Positions 18,881 through 27,989 of a stretch of DNA of 37,972 nucleotides are shown here, one piece after another. Location: the NCBI RefSeq assembly GCF_000382325.1, contig NZ_KB908065.1:1-37972 (forward strand). The letters are read 5' to 3'. A program made the position numbers and the translations under genes. A model generated the notes under the pieces. That model was not told where the DNA came from and made no database searches. It saw nothing but the letters and a program-made list of their open reading frames with translations. Position 1 is the first letter of the stretch. Every line of letters starts with the position of its first letter. This DNA is from Woodsholea maritima DSM 17123. Lineage in GTDB: Bacteria; Pseudomonadota; Alphaproteobacteria; Caulobacterales; Maricaulaceae.

Positions 18881-19192
18881 CTACTCACTATCTTTGCGTT
18901 CAATCACTAAAATGCGGGCCGCTCCTTTTGGGTGGGCGACATGTTCTTCACCTTCTTCCAAGGTCAGGGCATCACCGGGTTTAAGGGTAATGATTTTTTC
19001 TTCGCCCTGGTCCTTATAATGCATATCAACTTCACCGGTAATGACCATAAAAACTTCGCGGCCGGTATTCTGATGCCAACGATAGGGCTGGTCCGTCCAA
19101 TGGACTTTCACCGCGACATCATCGAACATGGCGATCTCTTGCGCGCCCCAGGCGCGATCTGAGGTGAAGGTTTGGGTCTGGGTCAACTTCAT
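18881..19192 (-). CDS. Small cupin-domain protein
   Basis: This is a single-domain cupin of 103 residues from the ATG at 19192, with AAGGTG upstream. A GTG three codons earlier is an alternative. Cupin motif 1 is represented by WHQNTGREVFMVITGEVDMHYKD, where only the first His and the Glu of the usual metal ligands are clear. Motif 2 is PGDALTLEEGEEHVAHP. The role is unknown; such proteins often bind metals or small ligands. It is probably co-transcribed with the VOC gene and divergent from rarA across a 91-base gap. Confidence 0.88.
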   Translation of the reverse strand: MKLTQTQTFTSDRAWGAQEIAMFDDVAVKVHWTDQPYRWHQNTGREVFMVITGEVDMHYKDQGEEKIITLKPGDALTLEEGEEHVAHPKGAARILVIERKDSE

Positions 19193-19283
19193 GATATACA
19201 CCTTTTGTTCTAGTTGCGATCTAGAGTTTTATTTCAAGACTTTGCCTAGCATATTTCCTCTTTTCCTGTAAAGCGTGTCCCGA

Positions 19284-20606
19284 ATGTCCGATCTTTTTCA
19301 AGCGGCTGGCCTTGACGCCGAACTTCCCAAACCCTTGGCGGAGCGCTTGCGCCCGCGCCAATTAAGCGAAGTGGTCGGCCAGGATCATGTGCTGGGTCCC
19401 AAAGGCCCGATTGGGCGCATGATGGGGCAGGGGCGCTTGTCTTCGATCATTTTGTGGGGCCCGCCGGGGGTGGGCAAGACCACAATCGCGCGCTTGCTGG
19501 CCCAGGGTGCGGGGTTGGAATTTGATGCCATTTCGGCGGTGTTTTCCGGTGTGGCGGATATGAAGAAGGTGTTTGAGCGTGCCCGCGCGCGCCGCGCGGC
19601 CGGCCAAGGCACACTTCTCTTTGTGGATGAGATCCACCGCTTTAATCGCGCCCAGCAGGATGGCTTTTTACCCGTGGTCGAGGAGGGGGTGATCACCCTC
19701 ATCGGGGCGACGACGGAAAACCCCTCGTTTGAGCTGAATGCCGCGCTGCTCTCGCGCTGTCAGGTTCTGGTCTTGAAGCGTCTGGATAGCGCCGCGATGG
19801 AGGCCTTGCTGGCGCGCGCGCAAGATGAATTGCAAACGAGCTTGCCGCTGAGCGATGAGGCGCGCCTGGGCCTGATCGCCATGGCCGATGGCGATGGACG
19901 CTATCTGCTCAATCTGGTTGAGGAGCTGGTGGCGCTGGCCCCTGACGCGCCGCTGGATAGTCAGGCCCTGGCGGAGGTCTTGCAAAAACGCGCGCCGGTC
20001 TATGATAAGGATCGGGAGGAGCATTATAATCTGATCTCGGCCTTACATAAATCCATCCGCGGTTCAGATCCTGATGCGGCGCTGTATTGGTTTTGTCGGA
20101 TGTTGGCGGGCGGGGAAGATCCGCTCTATCTGGCGCGCCGTTTAATCCGTATGGCCAATGAAGATATTGGCCTGGCCGATCCGACGGCCATTCATGCTGC
20201 GCTGGCGGCGCGTCAAACCTATGAGGTATTGGGCAGTCCTGAAGGCGAGCTGGCCATCGCCCAGGCCGTGGTCCATATGGCCTGCGCGCCGAAATCCAAT
20301 GGCGTCTATACCGCCTATAAGGCGGCGATGCGCATGGCGAAACAAACCGGGTCTTTGATGCCGCCCAAGCATATTCTCAACGCTCCGACCAAGCTGATGA
20401 AGTCCGAAGGCTATGGCAAGGGCTATGAATATGATCATGACCAGCCGGGAGCTTTTTCCGGTCAGGATTATTTTCCCGATGAGATTGTAGAACGTCCCCA
20501 GTTTTATGATCCCAAGCCCGTGGGCCGTGAAGCCCCGATTAAAGAGCGTCTGGATCATTGGCGGACCATCCGTGCGGCCCGGCGAAAGTCTGACGGGCCT
20601 TCATAA
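19284..20606 (+). CDS. rarA: Replication-associated recombination AAA+ ATPase RarA/MgsA
   Basis: RarA acts at stalled replication forks and is related to clamp loaders. From the ATG at 19284 the protein has 440 residues: Walker A GPPGVGKT (59-66), Walker B LLFVDEIHR (111-119), sensor 1 around IGATTENPSFELNAALLSR, and the C-terminal MgsA region with NEDIGLADP. A GTG at 19275 is an alternative start. No good ribosome binding site precedes either, so the start is uncertain by three codons. The next gene, a deacetylase, follows in the same direction. Confidence 0.96.
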   Translation: MSDLFQAAGLDAELPKPLAERLRPRQLSEVVGQDHVLGPKGPIGRMMGQGRLSSIILWGPPGVGKTTIARLLAQGAGLEFDAISAVFSGVADMKKVFERARARRAAGQGTLLFVDEIHRFNRAQQDGFLPVVEEGVITLIGATTENPSFELNAALLSRCQVLVLKRLDSAAMEALLARAQDELQTSLPLSDEARLGLIAMADGDGRYLLNLVEELVALAPDAPLDSQALAEVLQKRAPVYDKDREEHYNLISALHKSIRGSDPDAALYWFCRMLAGGEDPLYLARRLIRMANEDIGLADPTAIHAALAARQTYEVLGSPEGELAIAQAVVHMACAPKSNGVYTAYKAAMRMAKQTGSLMPPKHILNAPTKLMKSEGYGKGYEYDHDQPGAFSGQDYFPDEIVERPQFYDPKPVGREAPIKERLDHWRTIRAARRKSDGPS

Positions 20607-20665
20607 ATCTTGATGACCCGATGACGCCGTGCGCGTATGCTGCACCCTTAGGGGGATTAAGCATC

Positions 20666-21463
20666 ATGACAGGTTTTGCACGCATACTGGCGCTCGCTTT
20701 GGCCTCGGCGTGTTGGGCGATGATCAGCGCGGGCGCGCAGGCTCAATCCTGCCCCGGTGAAGGCCCGCGCCTGGGCTCATCGCGCATGATCACGCTCGAT
20801 ACCACGGGGGGCGGGGCCTATGGTACTTTGCAATATCCCCACAGCTTTGATCTCAACGCCCATGAGCTGGTCTTGACCTTCGATGATGGTCCCAGCCCCG
20901 ATTATACCCGCCAGGTGCTAGAGGTACTGGATAAGCATTGCGTCAAGGCGGTGTTCTTTCTGGTCGGGCTTTATGTCGATCGCCACCCCGACATCGTGGT
21001 GGAGATTGCCCGCCATGGCCACACGATCGCAACCCATACCCAAACCCATCGCCTGCTGCATCGGTTGAGCGATGAAGAGGGTTTGCTGGAGATTGAGCGC
21101 GGCTTTGCCGCCGCGCGCCGCGCGCTGGCGGGCTCTGGCTATGAAGACGCGCTGGCGCCAATGTTTCGCTTTCCCGGCCTCAATCATACACGCGCCCTGC
21201 GTGAGACTTTGGCCGAGCGTGATATTGCCGTCATCAGCTGTGATCTGGGTACGGATGATTGGCGTTCCATCAGCCCGGATGAGTTTTACCGCCGGGCTCT
21301 CCGCAATATCGAGGCGCGTGGATCGGGTATCGTCATCATGCATGACACGCATTTTCGCACCGCCTCGAAGCTGGATGAGCTGCTTAGCGAGCTGGCGCGG
21401 CGCGGCTATACCAGCGTGGGTGTGCGCGTAAGTCCTCAATCACACGCGCCTGACACCCATTAA
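20666..21463 (+). CDS. Secreted polysaccharide deacetylase (NodB/CE4 family)
   Basis: CE4 enzymes remove N- or O-acetyl groups from polymers such as peptidoglycan, chitin oligomers or xylan. The substrate cannot be told here. From the ATG at 20666, with AGGGGG upstream, it has 265 residues with a signal peptide to about AQA (residue 26). NodB motifs are present: TFDDGP (71-76, catalytic and metal Asp), HTQTH with metal His124 and His128, RFPG (168-171) and the C-terminal MHDTH (225-229). The frame also opens at 20621, but that adds a non-signal leader. Confidence 0.93.
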   Translation: MTGFARILALALASACWAMISAGAQAQSCPGEGPRLGSSRMITLDTTGGGAYGTLQYPHSFDLNAHELVLTFDDGPSPDYTRQVLEVLDKHCVKAVFFLVGLYVDRHPDIVVEIARHGHTIATHTQTHRLLHRLSDEEGLLEIERGFAAARRALAGSGYEDALAPMFRFPGLNHTRALRETLAERDIAVISCDLGTDDWRSISPDEFYRRALRNIEARGSGIVIMHDTHFRTASKLDELLSELARRGYTSVGVRVSPQSHAPDTH

Positions 21464-21513
21464 CTACCCATTCCCCCTTGCCAGACAGGGCGTATCGCCC
21501 TAGTCCAAGGGTA

Positions 21514-21900
21514 ATGAACCATCTTCTTATCATTGCGGCTGGTGGAGCCTTGGGCGCGGTTTCGCGTCATTTGGTCAATCAAAGCGCGATGCGCGTTTTG
21601 GGTCCGGAACTGCCCTATGGCACCTTTATGGTCAATGTTCTGGGCTCGCTGGTGATGGGACTGTTGGTGGGCTGGCTGGCCCGTGTGGGGCATCCCAATG
21701 CGACCGAGCTGCGCTTTGCCTTCGGGGTTGGCTTTTTAGGGGCGTTTACCACCATGTCGGCCTTCAGCCTGGATATGGTGGTGATGATAGAGCGCAAGCA
21801 TTGGGTTACGGCCCTTGGCTATGCGGGCTTAACGCTGAGTGTGTGTGTTTTTGCGGTCATCATAGGTTTGATGATCGCGCGAAAGGTCTTTCATCCATGA
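21514..21900 (+). CDS. crcB: Fluoride-specific ion channel Fluc/CrcB
   Basis: Fluc channels export fluoride as dual-topology dimers in the inner membrane. The 128-residue protein from the ATG at 21514 (AAGGG upstream) has four hydrophobic segments and the motifs GGALGAVSRH, YGTFMVNVLGSLVMG and GFLGAFTTMSAFS. The last includes the central FTTxS core of the pore. Its stop overlaps the rluC start (ATGA, 21897-21900). A fluoride riboswitch was not recognised upstream. Confidence 0.95.
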   Translation: MNHLLIIAAGGALGAVSRHLVNQSAMRVLGPELPYGTFMVNVLGSLVMGLLVGWLARVGHPNATELRFAFGVGFLGAFTTMSAFSLDMVVMIERKHWVTALGYAGLTLSVCVFAVIIGLMIARKVFHP

Positions 21901-22880
21901 GCGGTGTGCAAACCGTCATTATTGGCCCGGACGAGGCCGATACCCGCGTCGATCGCTGGTTTAAGCGTCATTATCCTCATGTCAGCCATGGCATGATTGA
22001 AAAGTTGTTGCGTAAGGGCCAGATCCGCGTCGATGGCGGCCGGGTGAAGGGCAATACCCGGCTGGAAACAGGCCAGAGCCTGCGCGTGCCGCCGATGCCG
22101 GCACCGGGCGAAGTGGCCCCGCGCACCGGTATCAGCGAAGACGACGTGATGATGATGCGCAATATGGTCATCTATGAAGATGACGACATGATTGTGCTGA
22201 ATAAAAAGCCCGGTCTGCCGGTGCAGGGCGGCAGCAAGGTGACGCGCCACATTGATGGCTTGCTCGATGCCTTTGCCGATAATCAGGGCCGGCCCAAGCT
22301 GGTTCACCGTCTGGATAAAGATACCTCTGGGTTATTGGTCTTGGCCAAAACCGTGAAATCTGCCGCATATCTGGCCAAGCTTTTTAAGACCCGCGATCTG
22401 AAGAAGACCTATTGGGCGGTGTGCCTGGGCGTTCCTGTGCCTAAAGCCGGAGAGATTAAAGGCTTTATGCGCAAAACCTCCTCCGATCAGGGTGATCGCG
22501 AGCTGATGGTCGCCGCTAGTCATGGCGATGAGGGCGCGCAATACGCGCTCACCCGCTATGCCGTAGCGGGGGAGGCGGGCAGGCGCGCGAGTTGGGTCGT
22601 GCTGCGCCCTGAAACCGGGCGCACGCACCAGCTGCGCGTGCATATGGCCGCGGCCGGGCATTCCATTCTGGGCGATGGCAAATATCTGTGTGACATCCCA
22701 GAGCCCGGAGGCTTGTCGAAAAAGCTGCACCTTCATGCGCGCAAGCTGGAAATCCCGCGCTCGGGTAAGCCCGATCTGGTGATTGAGGCGCCCTTGCCTG
22801 AACACATGGCCAAAACCTTTGATAGCTTCGGTTTCAATCCGCGTGATGATCTGAGCCTGGTTGAAGTGGCCCTGACCTGA
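21897..22880 (+). CDS. rluC: RluA-family 23S rRNA pseudouridine synthase (RluC-like)
   Basis: RluC converts uridines of 23S rRNA (955, 2504 and 2580 in E. coli) to pseudouridine. The 327-residue protein starts at the ATG overlapping the crcB stop. It has an N-terminal S4 RNA-binding domain (about 15-65), then the catalytic domain with HRLDKDTSG (137-145, catalytic Asp140) and the C-terminal RPETGRTHQLRVHMAA. The frame is open upstream to 21801 inside crcB, but that is not RluC-like. RluD specificity cannot be excluded from sequence alone. Confidence 0.93.
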   Translation: MSGVQTVIIGPDEADTRVDRWFKRHYPHVSHGMIEKLLRKGQIRVDGGRVKGNTRLETGQSLRVPPMPAPGEVAPRTGISEDDVMMMRNMVIYEDDDMIVLNKKPGLPVQGGSKVTRHIDGLLDAFADNQGRPKLVHRLDKDTSGLLVLAKTVKSAAYLAKLFKTRDLKKTYWAVCLGVPVPKAGEIKGFMRKTSSDQGDRELMVAASHGDEGAQYALTRYAVAGEAGRRASWVVLRPETGRTHQLRVHMAAAGHSILGDGKYLCDIPEPGGLSKKLHLHARKLEIPRSGKPDLVIEAPLPEHMAKTFDSFGFNPRDDLSLVEVALT

Positions 22881-22890
22881 GGAGGCGAGC

Positions 22891-23580
22891 ATGCCCGGTT
22901 TAAAGCTCGCGGTGTTTGATATCGACGGTACGCTGGTGGACTCGCGCCAGGTGATTGCGCGCGCCATGGACCGTGCCTTTAAGGCCGCCGGGCTGGGCGG
23001 CATGGACTATGATCAAACGCGCACCATTGTGGGGCTGGAACTGACCGAGGCGGTTTTGCGGCTGGCCCCGCCAGACTATCCAGCCGAGCAAATTCCCCAT
23101 CTCGCCGGGCTTTATAAACAGCAATTTGTGTTGATGCGTGAAGAGCCAGACTTTGCAGAACCGCTGTATGAGGGCGCGCGTGAAACCGTTGAGCGTCTGG
23201 CCGATGAGGGTTGGCTGTTGGGCGTTGCGACCGGAAAATCGCGGCGCGGCGTGGATATGGTCTTCGCCCATCACGACTTTCACAAATATTTCCAGACCTT
23301 TCAGACCGTGGATGGCGGGGTGGGTAAGCCCCATCCGCGCATGGTGCTCGATGCCATGGCGCAAACCGGGGCGCGCCCAGAAGAGACGGTGATGATTGGC
23401 GATACCCATTTCGATATGGAAATGGGCCGCGCCGCCGGGGCCCATACCTTGGGCGTCAGTTGGGGCTTTCACACGGTAGATGAGATTGAAAGCGCCAATC
23501 CCCATTCTATTCACCATGATTTTGCATGTTTAAACCGTGCGCTGGACGCCTTTGGCGCGCGCGCGAACCAAGAGGCTTAA
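22891..23580 (+). CDS. HAD-superfamily hydrolase, phosphoglycolate-phosphatase-like
   Basis: This is a subfamily I HAD phosphatase of 229 residues. Motif I is DIDGT with nucleophile Asp10 and Asp12, motif II is ATGKS, motif III is the Lys of GKPHP and motif IV is MIGDTHFDM. A helical cap lies between motifs I and II. GAGGAGG stands before the ATG. It is embedded between rluC and the ATP12 chaperone, an order often seen in alphaproteobacteria. The substrate is not determinable. Confidence 0.93.
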   Translation: MPGLKLAVFDIDGTLVDSRQVIARAMDRAFKAAGLGGMDYDQTRTIVGLELTEAVLRLAPPDYPAEQIPHLAGLYKQQFVLMREEPDFAEPLYEGARETVERLADEGWLLGVATGKSRRGVDMVFAHHDFHKYFQTFQTVDGGVGKPHPRMVLDAMAQTGARPEETVMIGDTHFDMEMGRAAGAHTLGVSWGFHTVDEIESANPHSIHHDFACLNRALDAFGARANQEA

Positions 23581-23584
23581 GTCG

Positions 23585-24325
23585 ATGAGCATGAGTAAGG
23601 CCAAGGCCGAAACCAAACCGCTGCCCAAGCGCTTCTATAAAGATGTCGCCGTGGGGGAGGTGGAGGGCGTCCTGACCATCCTGCTTGATGGGCGTGCGGT
23701 CAAAACCCCGGCGCGCAATACGCTGTCGGCCCCGTATGAAAATCTCGCCTTCGCGATGGCTCAAGAATGGGCCGATCAGGATGAGGTCATCAATCCCTTC
23801 ATCATGCCGTTGACCCGGCTTGCCCATGTGGCGGTGGATAATATGGCGCAATATCGCCAAGCCGCCGCGCTGGAAATCGCCAAATATGCCTCCACCGATC
23901 TGTTGTGCTATCGCGCCGAAGATACGGTGCTGGCCGCGCGTCAGGCCAAGGCCTGGACGCCTTATCTCGACTGGGCCGCGAGTGCGCTTGATGCCCGCTT
24001 TGACATCACCGAAGGCGTGGTCGCGATTGAACAGCCTCATGGCTCGATTGAGGCGCTGCGCCGTCATGCGCTGGCGCTGGATAATTGGCGTTTAACCGGC
24101 CTTTCCAGTGCGGTGCCGATCCTCAGCTCGGCGATTTTGGGCTTTGCCTTGCTAGAGGCTGAAGGCAGCGGCGAAAACCTCTTCGAGGCCTCGCGTCTTG
24201 ATGAAACCTATCAGAGTGAACGCTGGGGCGAGGATAGCGAAGCCGCCCAAGCCGCCGCGAACAAAAAACGCGACCTGTTGGCTATTGAGCGTCTCTTCCG
24301 TCTTCTGGATGAAGCGGAGGGGTGA
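23585..24325 (+). CDS. ATP12-family F1-ATPase assembly chaperone
   Basis: ATP12 binds free F1 alpha subunit during assembly of ATP synthase in mitochondria. The homologues are characteristic of alphaproteobacteria and presumably do the same. The 246-residue protein from the ATG at 23585 (AGAGG nine bases upstream) has KRFYKDVAV near residues 15-23, the LDGRAVKTPARN motif near 35-46, MAQEWADQ, MPLTRLAHVAVD and YASTDLLCYRAE. It is 4 bases after the HAD gene and likely in the crcB-rluC-HAD-ATP12 transcript. Confidence 0.94.
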   Translation: MSMSKAKAETKPLPKRFYKDVAVGEVEGVLTILLDGRAVKTPARNTLSAPYENLAFAMAQEWADQDEVINPFIMPLTRLAHVAVDNMAQYRQAAALEIAKYASTDLLCYRAEDTVLAARQAKAWTPYLDWAASALDARFDITEGVVAIEQPHGSIEALRRHALALDNWRLTGLSSAVPILSSAILGFALLEAEGSGENLFEASRLDETYQSERWGEDSEAAQAAANKKRDLLAIERLFRLLDEAEG

Positions 24326-24330
24326 TCGCC

Positions 24331-24780
24331 TGGACCCCGGATCAAGTCCGGGGCCACGCCTTTTTTTTAAAGTATCCTCGCTACGCTGCGGGCGCGCGTT
24401 CGCGCTTGCGACCCCTATGGGTTCGATTTTGGACCCAGGATCAAGTCCGGGGCCGCGTTGTGGTGAGTGTTAACATGGGTTCCCGGCCTTGAGCCGGGAT
24501 CCATAAACTTTATTGGCACAGCCCAGAGATCCCGGATCTCACTGCGTTCGTCCGGGATGACACTATGGGGATGCTTTGAGCGTAACCTTCTGTGTAGTCA
24601 CGCCCCCTCAGTCAGCTTCGCTGACAGCTCCCCCGGAAACAGGGGAGCACACACACTCTCTCTCTCTCTGTCATGCCAGACTTGATCTGGTATCCATGCC
24701 GTGAGTGTGCAGTTTATTTTGAACGACCAGAACCCCGCTCGACCCGTCCGGCATGGACCCCAAATCAAGTTCAGGGCGAC
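24331..24780. repeat. Palindrome-rich intergenic spacer between ATP12 gene and pccB
   Basis: No supportable gene lies in 24326-24927. The spacer is a chain of short palindromes. They are ccccgga-TCAAG-tccgggg (24335-24353), a decayed relative at 24430-24455, tcccggc-CTTGA-gccggga (24481-24499), a longer-loop copy atcccgga/tccgggat (24529-24558, loop TCTCACTGCGTTCG), gtcagc/gctgac (24611-24625), gctcccc/ggggagc (24627-24648), and ccaga-CTTGA-tctgg (24676-24690). A CA/CT simple repeat runs at about 24649-24670. From 24781 to 24927 nothing but an apparently non-coding approach to pccB is seen. The pattern resembles REP-like dispersed elements of alphaproteobacteria. Confidence 0.8.
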
Positions 24781-24927
24781 GGTGTTTTGCGCATTTCGCC
24801 AAGGATGCAGGCACGATGGAGCGCCATCGCCAACTTCCCTCTCTATTTGCCCCATGCGCAAAGCGGTGCTAGCAAAGGGGATAGAAGAATCCTTGCCTTA
24901 TACGGCCCAGCCCGACGGGGAGCCCCA

Positions 24928-26460
24928 ATGAAAGAGATCCTGCAAGAGCTTGAGCGCAAGCGTGAAGCCGCCCGTTTGGGCGGAGGCGAGGCGCGTATCG
25001 AGGCCCAGCATGCCAAAGGCAAGCTGACCGCGCGTGAGCGTATCGACCTGTTGCTGGATGAGGGCAGTTTTGAAGAGCTGGACATGTTTGTCGAACATCA
25101 GTGTTCGGACTTTGGCATGGCCGATAAAAAAATGACCGGGGATGGCGTGGTGACGGGCTCTGGCACCGTCAATGGCCGTCCGGTCTATATCTTTGCCAAG
25201 GATTTCACCGTGTTCGGGGGCTCGCTGTCGCTGGCCCATGCGCGTAAAATCATGAAGGTCCAGGATGCGGCGCTGAAAAATGGCGCGCCGATCATTGGTT
25301 TGTTCGATGCGGGTGGGGCGCGGATTCAAGAAGGCGTGGATGCGCTGGGCGGGTATGCGGAAATTTTCCAGCGCAATGTGCTGGCCTCCGGTGTGATCCC
25401 ACAAATCTCTGTGATTATGGGGCCTTGTGCGGGCGGGGATGTGTATTCGCCCGCCATGACCGATTTCATCTTCATGGTGAAAGACACCTCTTACATGTAT
25501 GTGACCGGGCCAGACGTGGTCAAAACCGTCACCAATGAAGAGGTGAGCCACGAGGATTTGGGCGGCGCGTCCGTTCACGCCAAGAAATCCGGCGTTGCTG
25601 ATGGTGCGTTTGAAAACGATATTGAGGCGCTGATCCAAATCCGCCGCTTGATTGATTTCTTGCCGCTGAATAACCGCGAAAAAGCCCCGCGCCGTCCCAG
25701 CTATGATGATGCGGAGCGGGGGGACGAGGCGCTGGACACTTTGGTGCCGCCCAACCCGAACAAGCCCTATGATATGCGCGAGTTGATCGAGAAGGTCGCC
25801 GATGAAGGTGATTTCTTTGAGATCGCCAAGGATTACGCCACCAATATCGTAGTGGGCTTTGGCCGCCTGGATGGCGAGCCTGTGGGCTTTGTCGCCAACC
25901 AGCCGATGAGCCTGGCCGGAGTGCTCGACATTGATGCCTCGAAAAAAGCCGCACGCTTTGTGCGCTTCTGTGATGCGTTTGAAATTCCTGTCGTGACCTT
26001 TGTCGACGTGCCGGGCTTCCTGCCGGGCACCAAGCAGGAATATGGCGGCCTGATCAAGCATGGCGCGAAATTATTGTTCGCCTACGCTGAGGCCACCGTG
26101 CCCAAGCTGACGGTGATTACCCGCAAAGCCTATGGCGGAGCCTATGATGTGATGGCCTCGAAACATTTGCGCGGCGATGTCAATTACGCCTGGCCAACCG
26201 CGGAGATTGCGGTGATGGGGGCCAAGGGGGCCGCGGAGATTATCTTCCGCAAGGATTTAGGCGATGAAGAGAAAATGGCCGAACACGTCAAGGATTATGA
26301 AGACCGCTTTGCCAACCCCTTCGTGGCGGCCTCGCGCGGGTATATTGATGATGTGATCATGCCGCATTCAACCCGCCGCCGCCTGATCAAGGCGCTGAAA
26401 AAGCTGCGCAATAAACAGCTGACCAATCCTTGGAAGAAGCACGATAATATCCCGCTCTAG
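24928..26460 (+). CDS. pccB: Propionyl-CoA carboxylase beta (carboxyltransferase) subunit
   Basis: PccB transfers the carboxyl group from biotin to propionyl-CoA, giving methylmalonyl-CoA. It forms a complex with PccA (29023-31029). The 510-residue protein starts at the ATG at 24928 (GGGGAG upstream), and length matches family PccB. The N-terminal crotonase-like domain has [18 protein letters not shown] and the acyl-CoA site region [18 protein letters not shown]. The C-terminal domain has [17 protein letters not shown] and [11 protein letters not shown]. The frame remains open to 24673 through palindromes, which I read as chance. Its transcript is probably stopped at 26761-26794. Confidence 0.96.
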   Translation: MKEILQELERKREAARLGGGEARIEAQHAKGKLTARERIDLLLDEGSFEELDMFVEHQCSDFGMADKKMTGDGVVTGSGTVNGRPVYIFAKDFTVFGGSLSLAHARKIMKVQDAALKNGAPIIGLFDAGGARIQEGVDALGGYAEIFQRNVLASGVIPQISVIMGPCAGGDVYSPAMTDFIFMVKDTSYMYVTGPDVVKTVTNEEVSHEDLGGASVHAKKSGVADGAFENDIEALIQIRRLIDFLPLNNREKAPRRPSYDDAERGDEALDTLVPPNPNKPYDMRELIEKVADEGDFFEIAKDYATNIVVGFGRLDGEPVGFVANQPMSLAGVLDIDASKKAARFVRFCDAFEIPVVTFVDVPGFLPGTKQEYGGLIKHGAKLLFAYAEATVPKLTVITRKAYGGAYDVMASKHLRGDVNYAWPTAEIAVMGAKGAAEIIFRKDLGDEEKMAEHVKDYEDRFANPFVAASRGYIDDVIMPHSTRRRLIKALKKLRNKQLTNPWKKHDNIPL

Positions 26461-26715
26461 GGTATGCCCTCAAATCAAGTCTGGGGTGACAGGGGGTAGA
26501 GTTCTTGTCATCCCGGATCTCACTCTCGTTCGTCCGGGAACCCGGTTGGGGTTTTGGCCGTAACGCGGCCCCGGACTTGATCCGGGGTCCAGCAAACTTT
26601 TCGCTCCCAAGCGCGAACATTCTCAAAGCCGGTAGCAAAAAAAATTAGGTCCTCCCGCTGCGCCGCGAGGATTTTACTGTAAGTCTGTCATCCCGGCTCA
26701 AGGCCGGGATGACAG
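26461..26715. repeat. Palindrome-rich spacer downstream of pccB
   Basis: No gene was seen in 26461-26816. Palindromes present are tcccgga/tccggga (26511-26539, loop TCTCACTCTCGTTCG), ccccgga-CTTGA-tccgggg (26569-26587), and the best-preserved copy in the window, ctgtcatcccggc (26685-26697) with gccgggatgacag (26703-26715), 13 perfect base pairs around TCAAG. These belong to the same families as the elements at 24331-24690, 35397-35475 and 37447-37670. Confidence 0.82.
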
Positions 26716-26760
26716 TTTTGAATATGTCACGCGCCATGACCGCAAGACGATAGTCAACAC

Positions 26761-26794
26761 AAAAAAGCCCCGCTCAAGTGAGCGGGGCTTTTTT
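26761..26794. terminator. Bidirectional intrinsic terminator
   Basis: The arms aaaaaagccccgctca (26761-26776) and tgagcggggctttttt (26779-26794) are perfectly complementary, with A-run and T-run on opposite sides. It can therefore stop transcription in both directions. It fits between pccB (+) and the DUF302 lipoprotein gene (-), whose stop is 23 bases away. Confidence 0.93.
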
Positions 26795-26816
26795 CACGCG
26801 GCCGGTCGGGGAGGGG

Positions 26817-27260
26817 CTAGCCGCTGATCACCTCGTCGGTGAGGGTTTCCAAGCGCGCTTCGTAAGAATTGGTATCTGATTGTGGATCGCTCAGGGTGTA
26901 GACCAGGTAGGTCGTCTGGCCATCTTCCCAGGCCATCACCCGCATGGGGTTTTCGCGGCCTTCGCGGGCCTCGATCTGGAAGACCAGAACATGGGTGGGC
27001 GCGATATACCCGGCTTGATTGACCCGCTGTGAGGGCTGATCCAGTTGCGCCAGCACCAATCCGCCTTGGCTGGCGATATGCTGGGCCAGGATGGCCAAGG
27101 TTTCTTCGGCCGAATAAGGGCTTTCCTTGATGACCATGAAGCCCGGCTGGACATCGCTAGAGCTGGTGAGGGACGCGTTCGACGTGGTCGAGGCTGAGCT
27201 GCACGCTGATAAGCCCCATGCGCAGAAAATCAAAGCTGTAAGCGTCAAAAACCGTTTCAT
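26817..27260 (-). CDS. DUF302-domain lipoprotein
   Basis: Function is unknown. The 147-residue protein has a type II signal peptide with lipobox LSAC (Cys20), a Ser/Thr-rich linker, and a DUF302-like domain at about residues 40-145. The domain is recognised by VIKESPYSAEETLAIL at its start, the central THVLVFQIEAREGRENPMR and the MAWEDGQTTYLVY strand. DUF302 proteins are often found in the periplasm. It lies between pccB and pccA on the opposite strand and is divergent from the channel gene. Confidence 0.82.
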   Translation of the reverse strand: MKRFLTLTALIFCAWGLSACSSASTTSNASLTSSSDVQPGFMVIKESPYSAEETLAILAQHIASQGGLVLAQLDQPSQRVNQAGYIAPTHVLVFQIEAREGRENPMRVMAWEDGQTTYLVYTLSDPQSDTNSYEARLETLTDEVISG

Positions 27261-27440
27261 TATACCACAAGCCCCTATGGTGCGACCCCTGGATTAGGAT
27301 AGAGGTCTTGCATACGTCATAGAGTGAACGCAGTCATTGCCAATTGCGTTCCATGGTTAATGCTTTGCTGCGCGCAATAGAGTTTTAAGGGCTTGATTTT
27401 ATACTGCCGATCGAGTGGGGCAAGATGAAAGACATGCAGG

Positions 27441-27914
27441 ATGCTAGTGACCTCTTTGATCATCTCTACAGTGATGGTGTTTATAACCGTCATTATCCAC
27501 TTGGCCGGTCTATCGGCCTTAATGGCGGTGATGCGCGTGCGCGCTGACCATATTCGCCCTTATGAAAGCTTCCTTCGCCAGGCCGTGTTTTTGGCGGGGG
27601 TGGTGATTGGTTTATTTGCCCTCCATACCCTAGAGATATGGGCCTATGCGATCGTGTATAGCGTGTTGGGGGAATTTGCGAGCTTTGAAGAGGCGCTTTA
27701 TTTTTCCACCAGTGCCTTTACCACGGTGGGCTTTGGCGATGTGATCCAGGCACAACCCTGGCGCATGGTTGGGGCGATTGAGAGCGCAAACGGATTTTTG
27801 CTGATCGGCTGGTCGACGGCGTTTTTACTGTCCGTGATCACACGCTTACGCTCGGCTGAGTTTGATTGGCTCGACCGGCGGGCCAAAAATCGCGATGAGG
27901 ACTTGCCGGGATAG
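27441..27914 (+). CDS. Two-helix potassium-channel-like protein
   Basis: The 157-residue membrane protein has an N-terminal hydrophobic segment (about 3-30), then a helix, pore and helix unit of the Ion_trans_2 type. The pore carries the selectivity-filter motif TTVGFGDV (TVGFGD at residues 95-100). This is close to the canonical TVGYGD with Phe replacing Tyr, a substitution known in functional potassium channels. No cytoplasmic ligand-binding domain is present. The ATG at 27441 is the first possible start because an in-frame stop lies at 27426. Ion selectivity is inferred. Confidence 0.85.
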   Translation: MLVTSLIISTVMVFITVIIHLAGLSALMAVMRVRADHIRPYESFLRQAVFLAGVVIGLFALHTLEIWAYAIVYSVLGEFASFEEALYFSTSAFTTVGFGDVIQAQPWRMVGAIESANGFLLIGWSTAFLLSVITRLRSAEFDWLDRRAKNRDEDLPG

Positions 27915-27989
27915 GGTAATACACGTATAGGATGTGTGTGGGGTGCGTATTCGCTCAAATTTTGAGCCCTAGGATAGGTACGCCCCCTC

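Noticed and set aside
24673-24927. An 85-residue N-terminal extension of PccB
   Set aside because: The open frame runs through palindromes, has no ribosome binding site, and PccB from 24928 already has its normal N-terminus and length.
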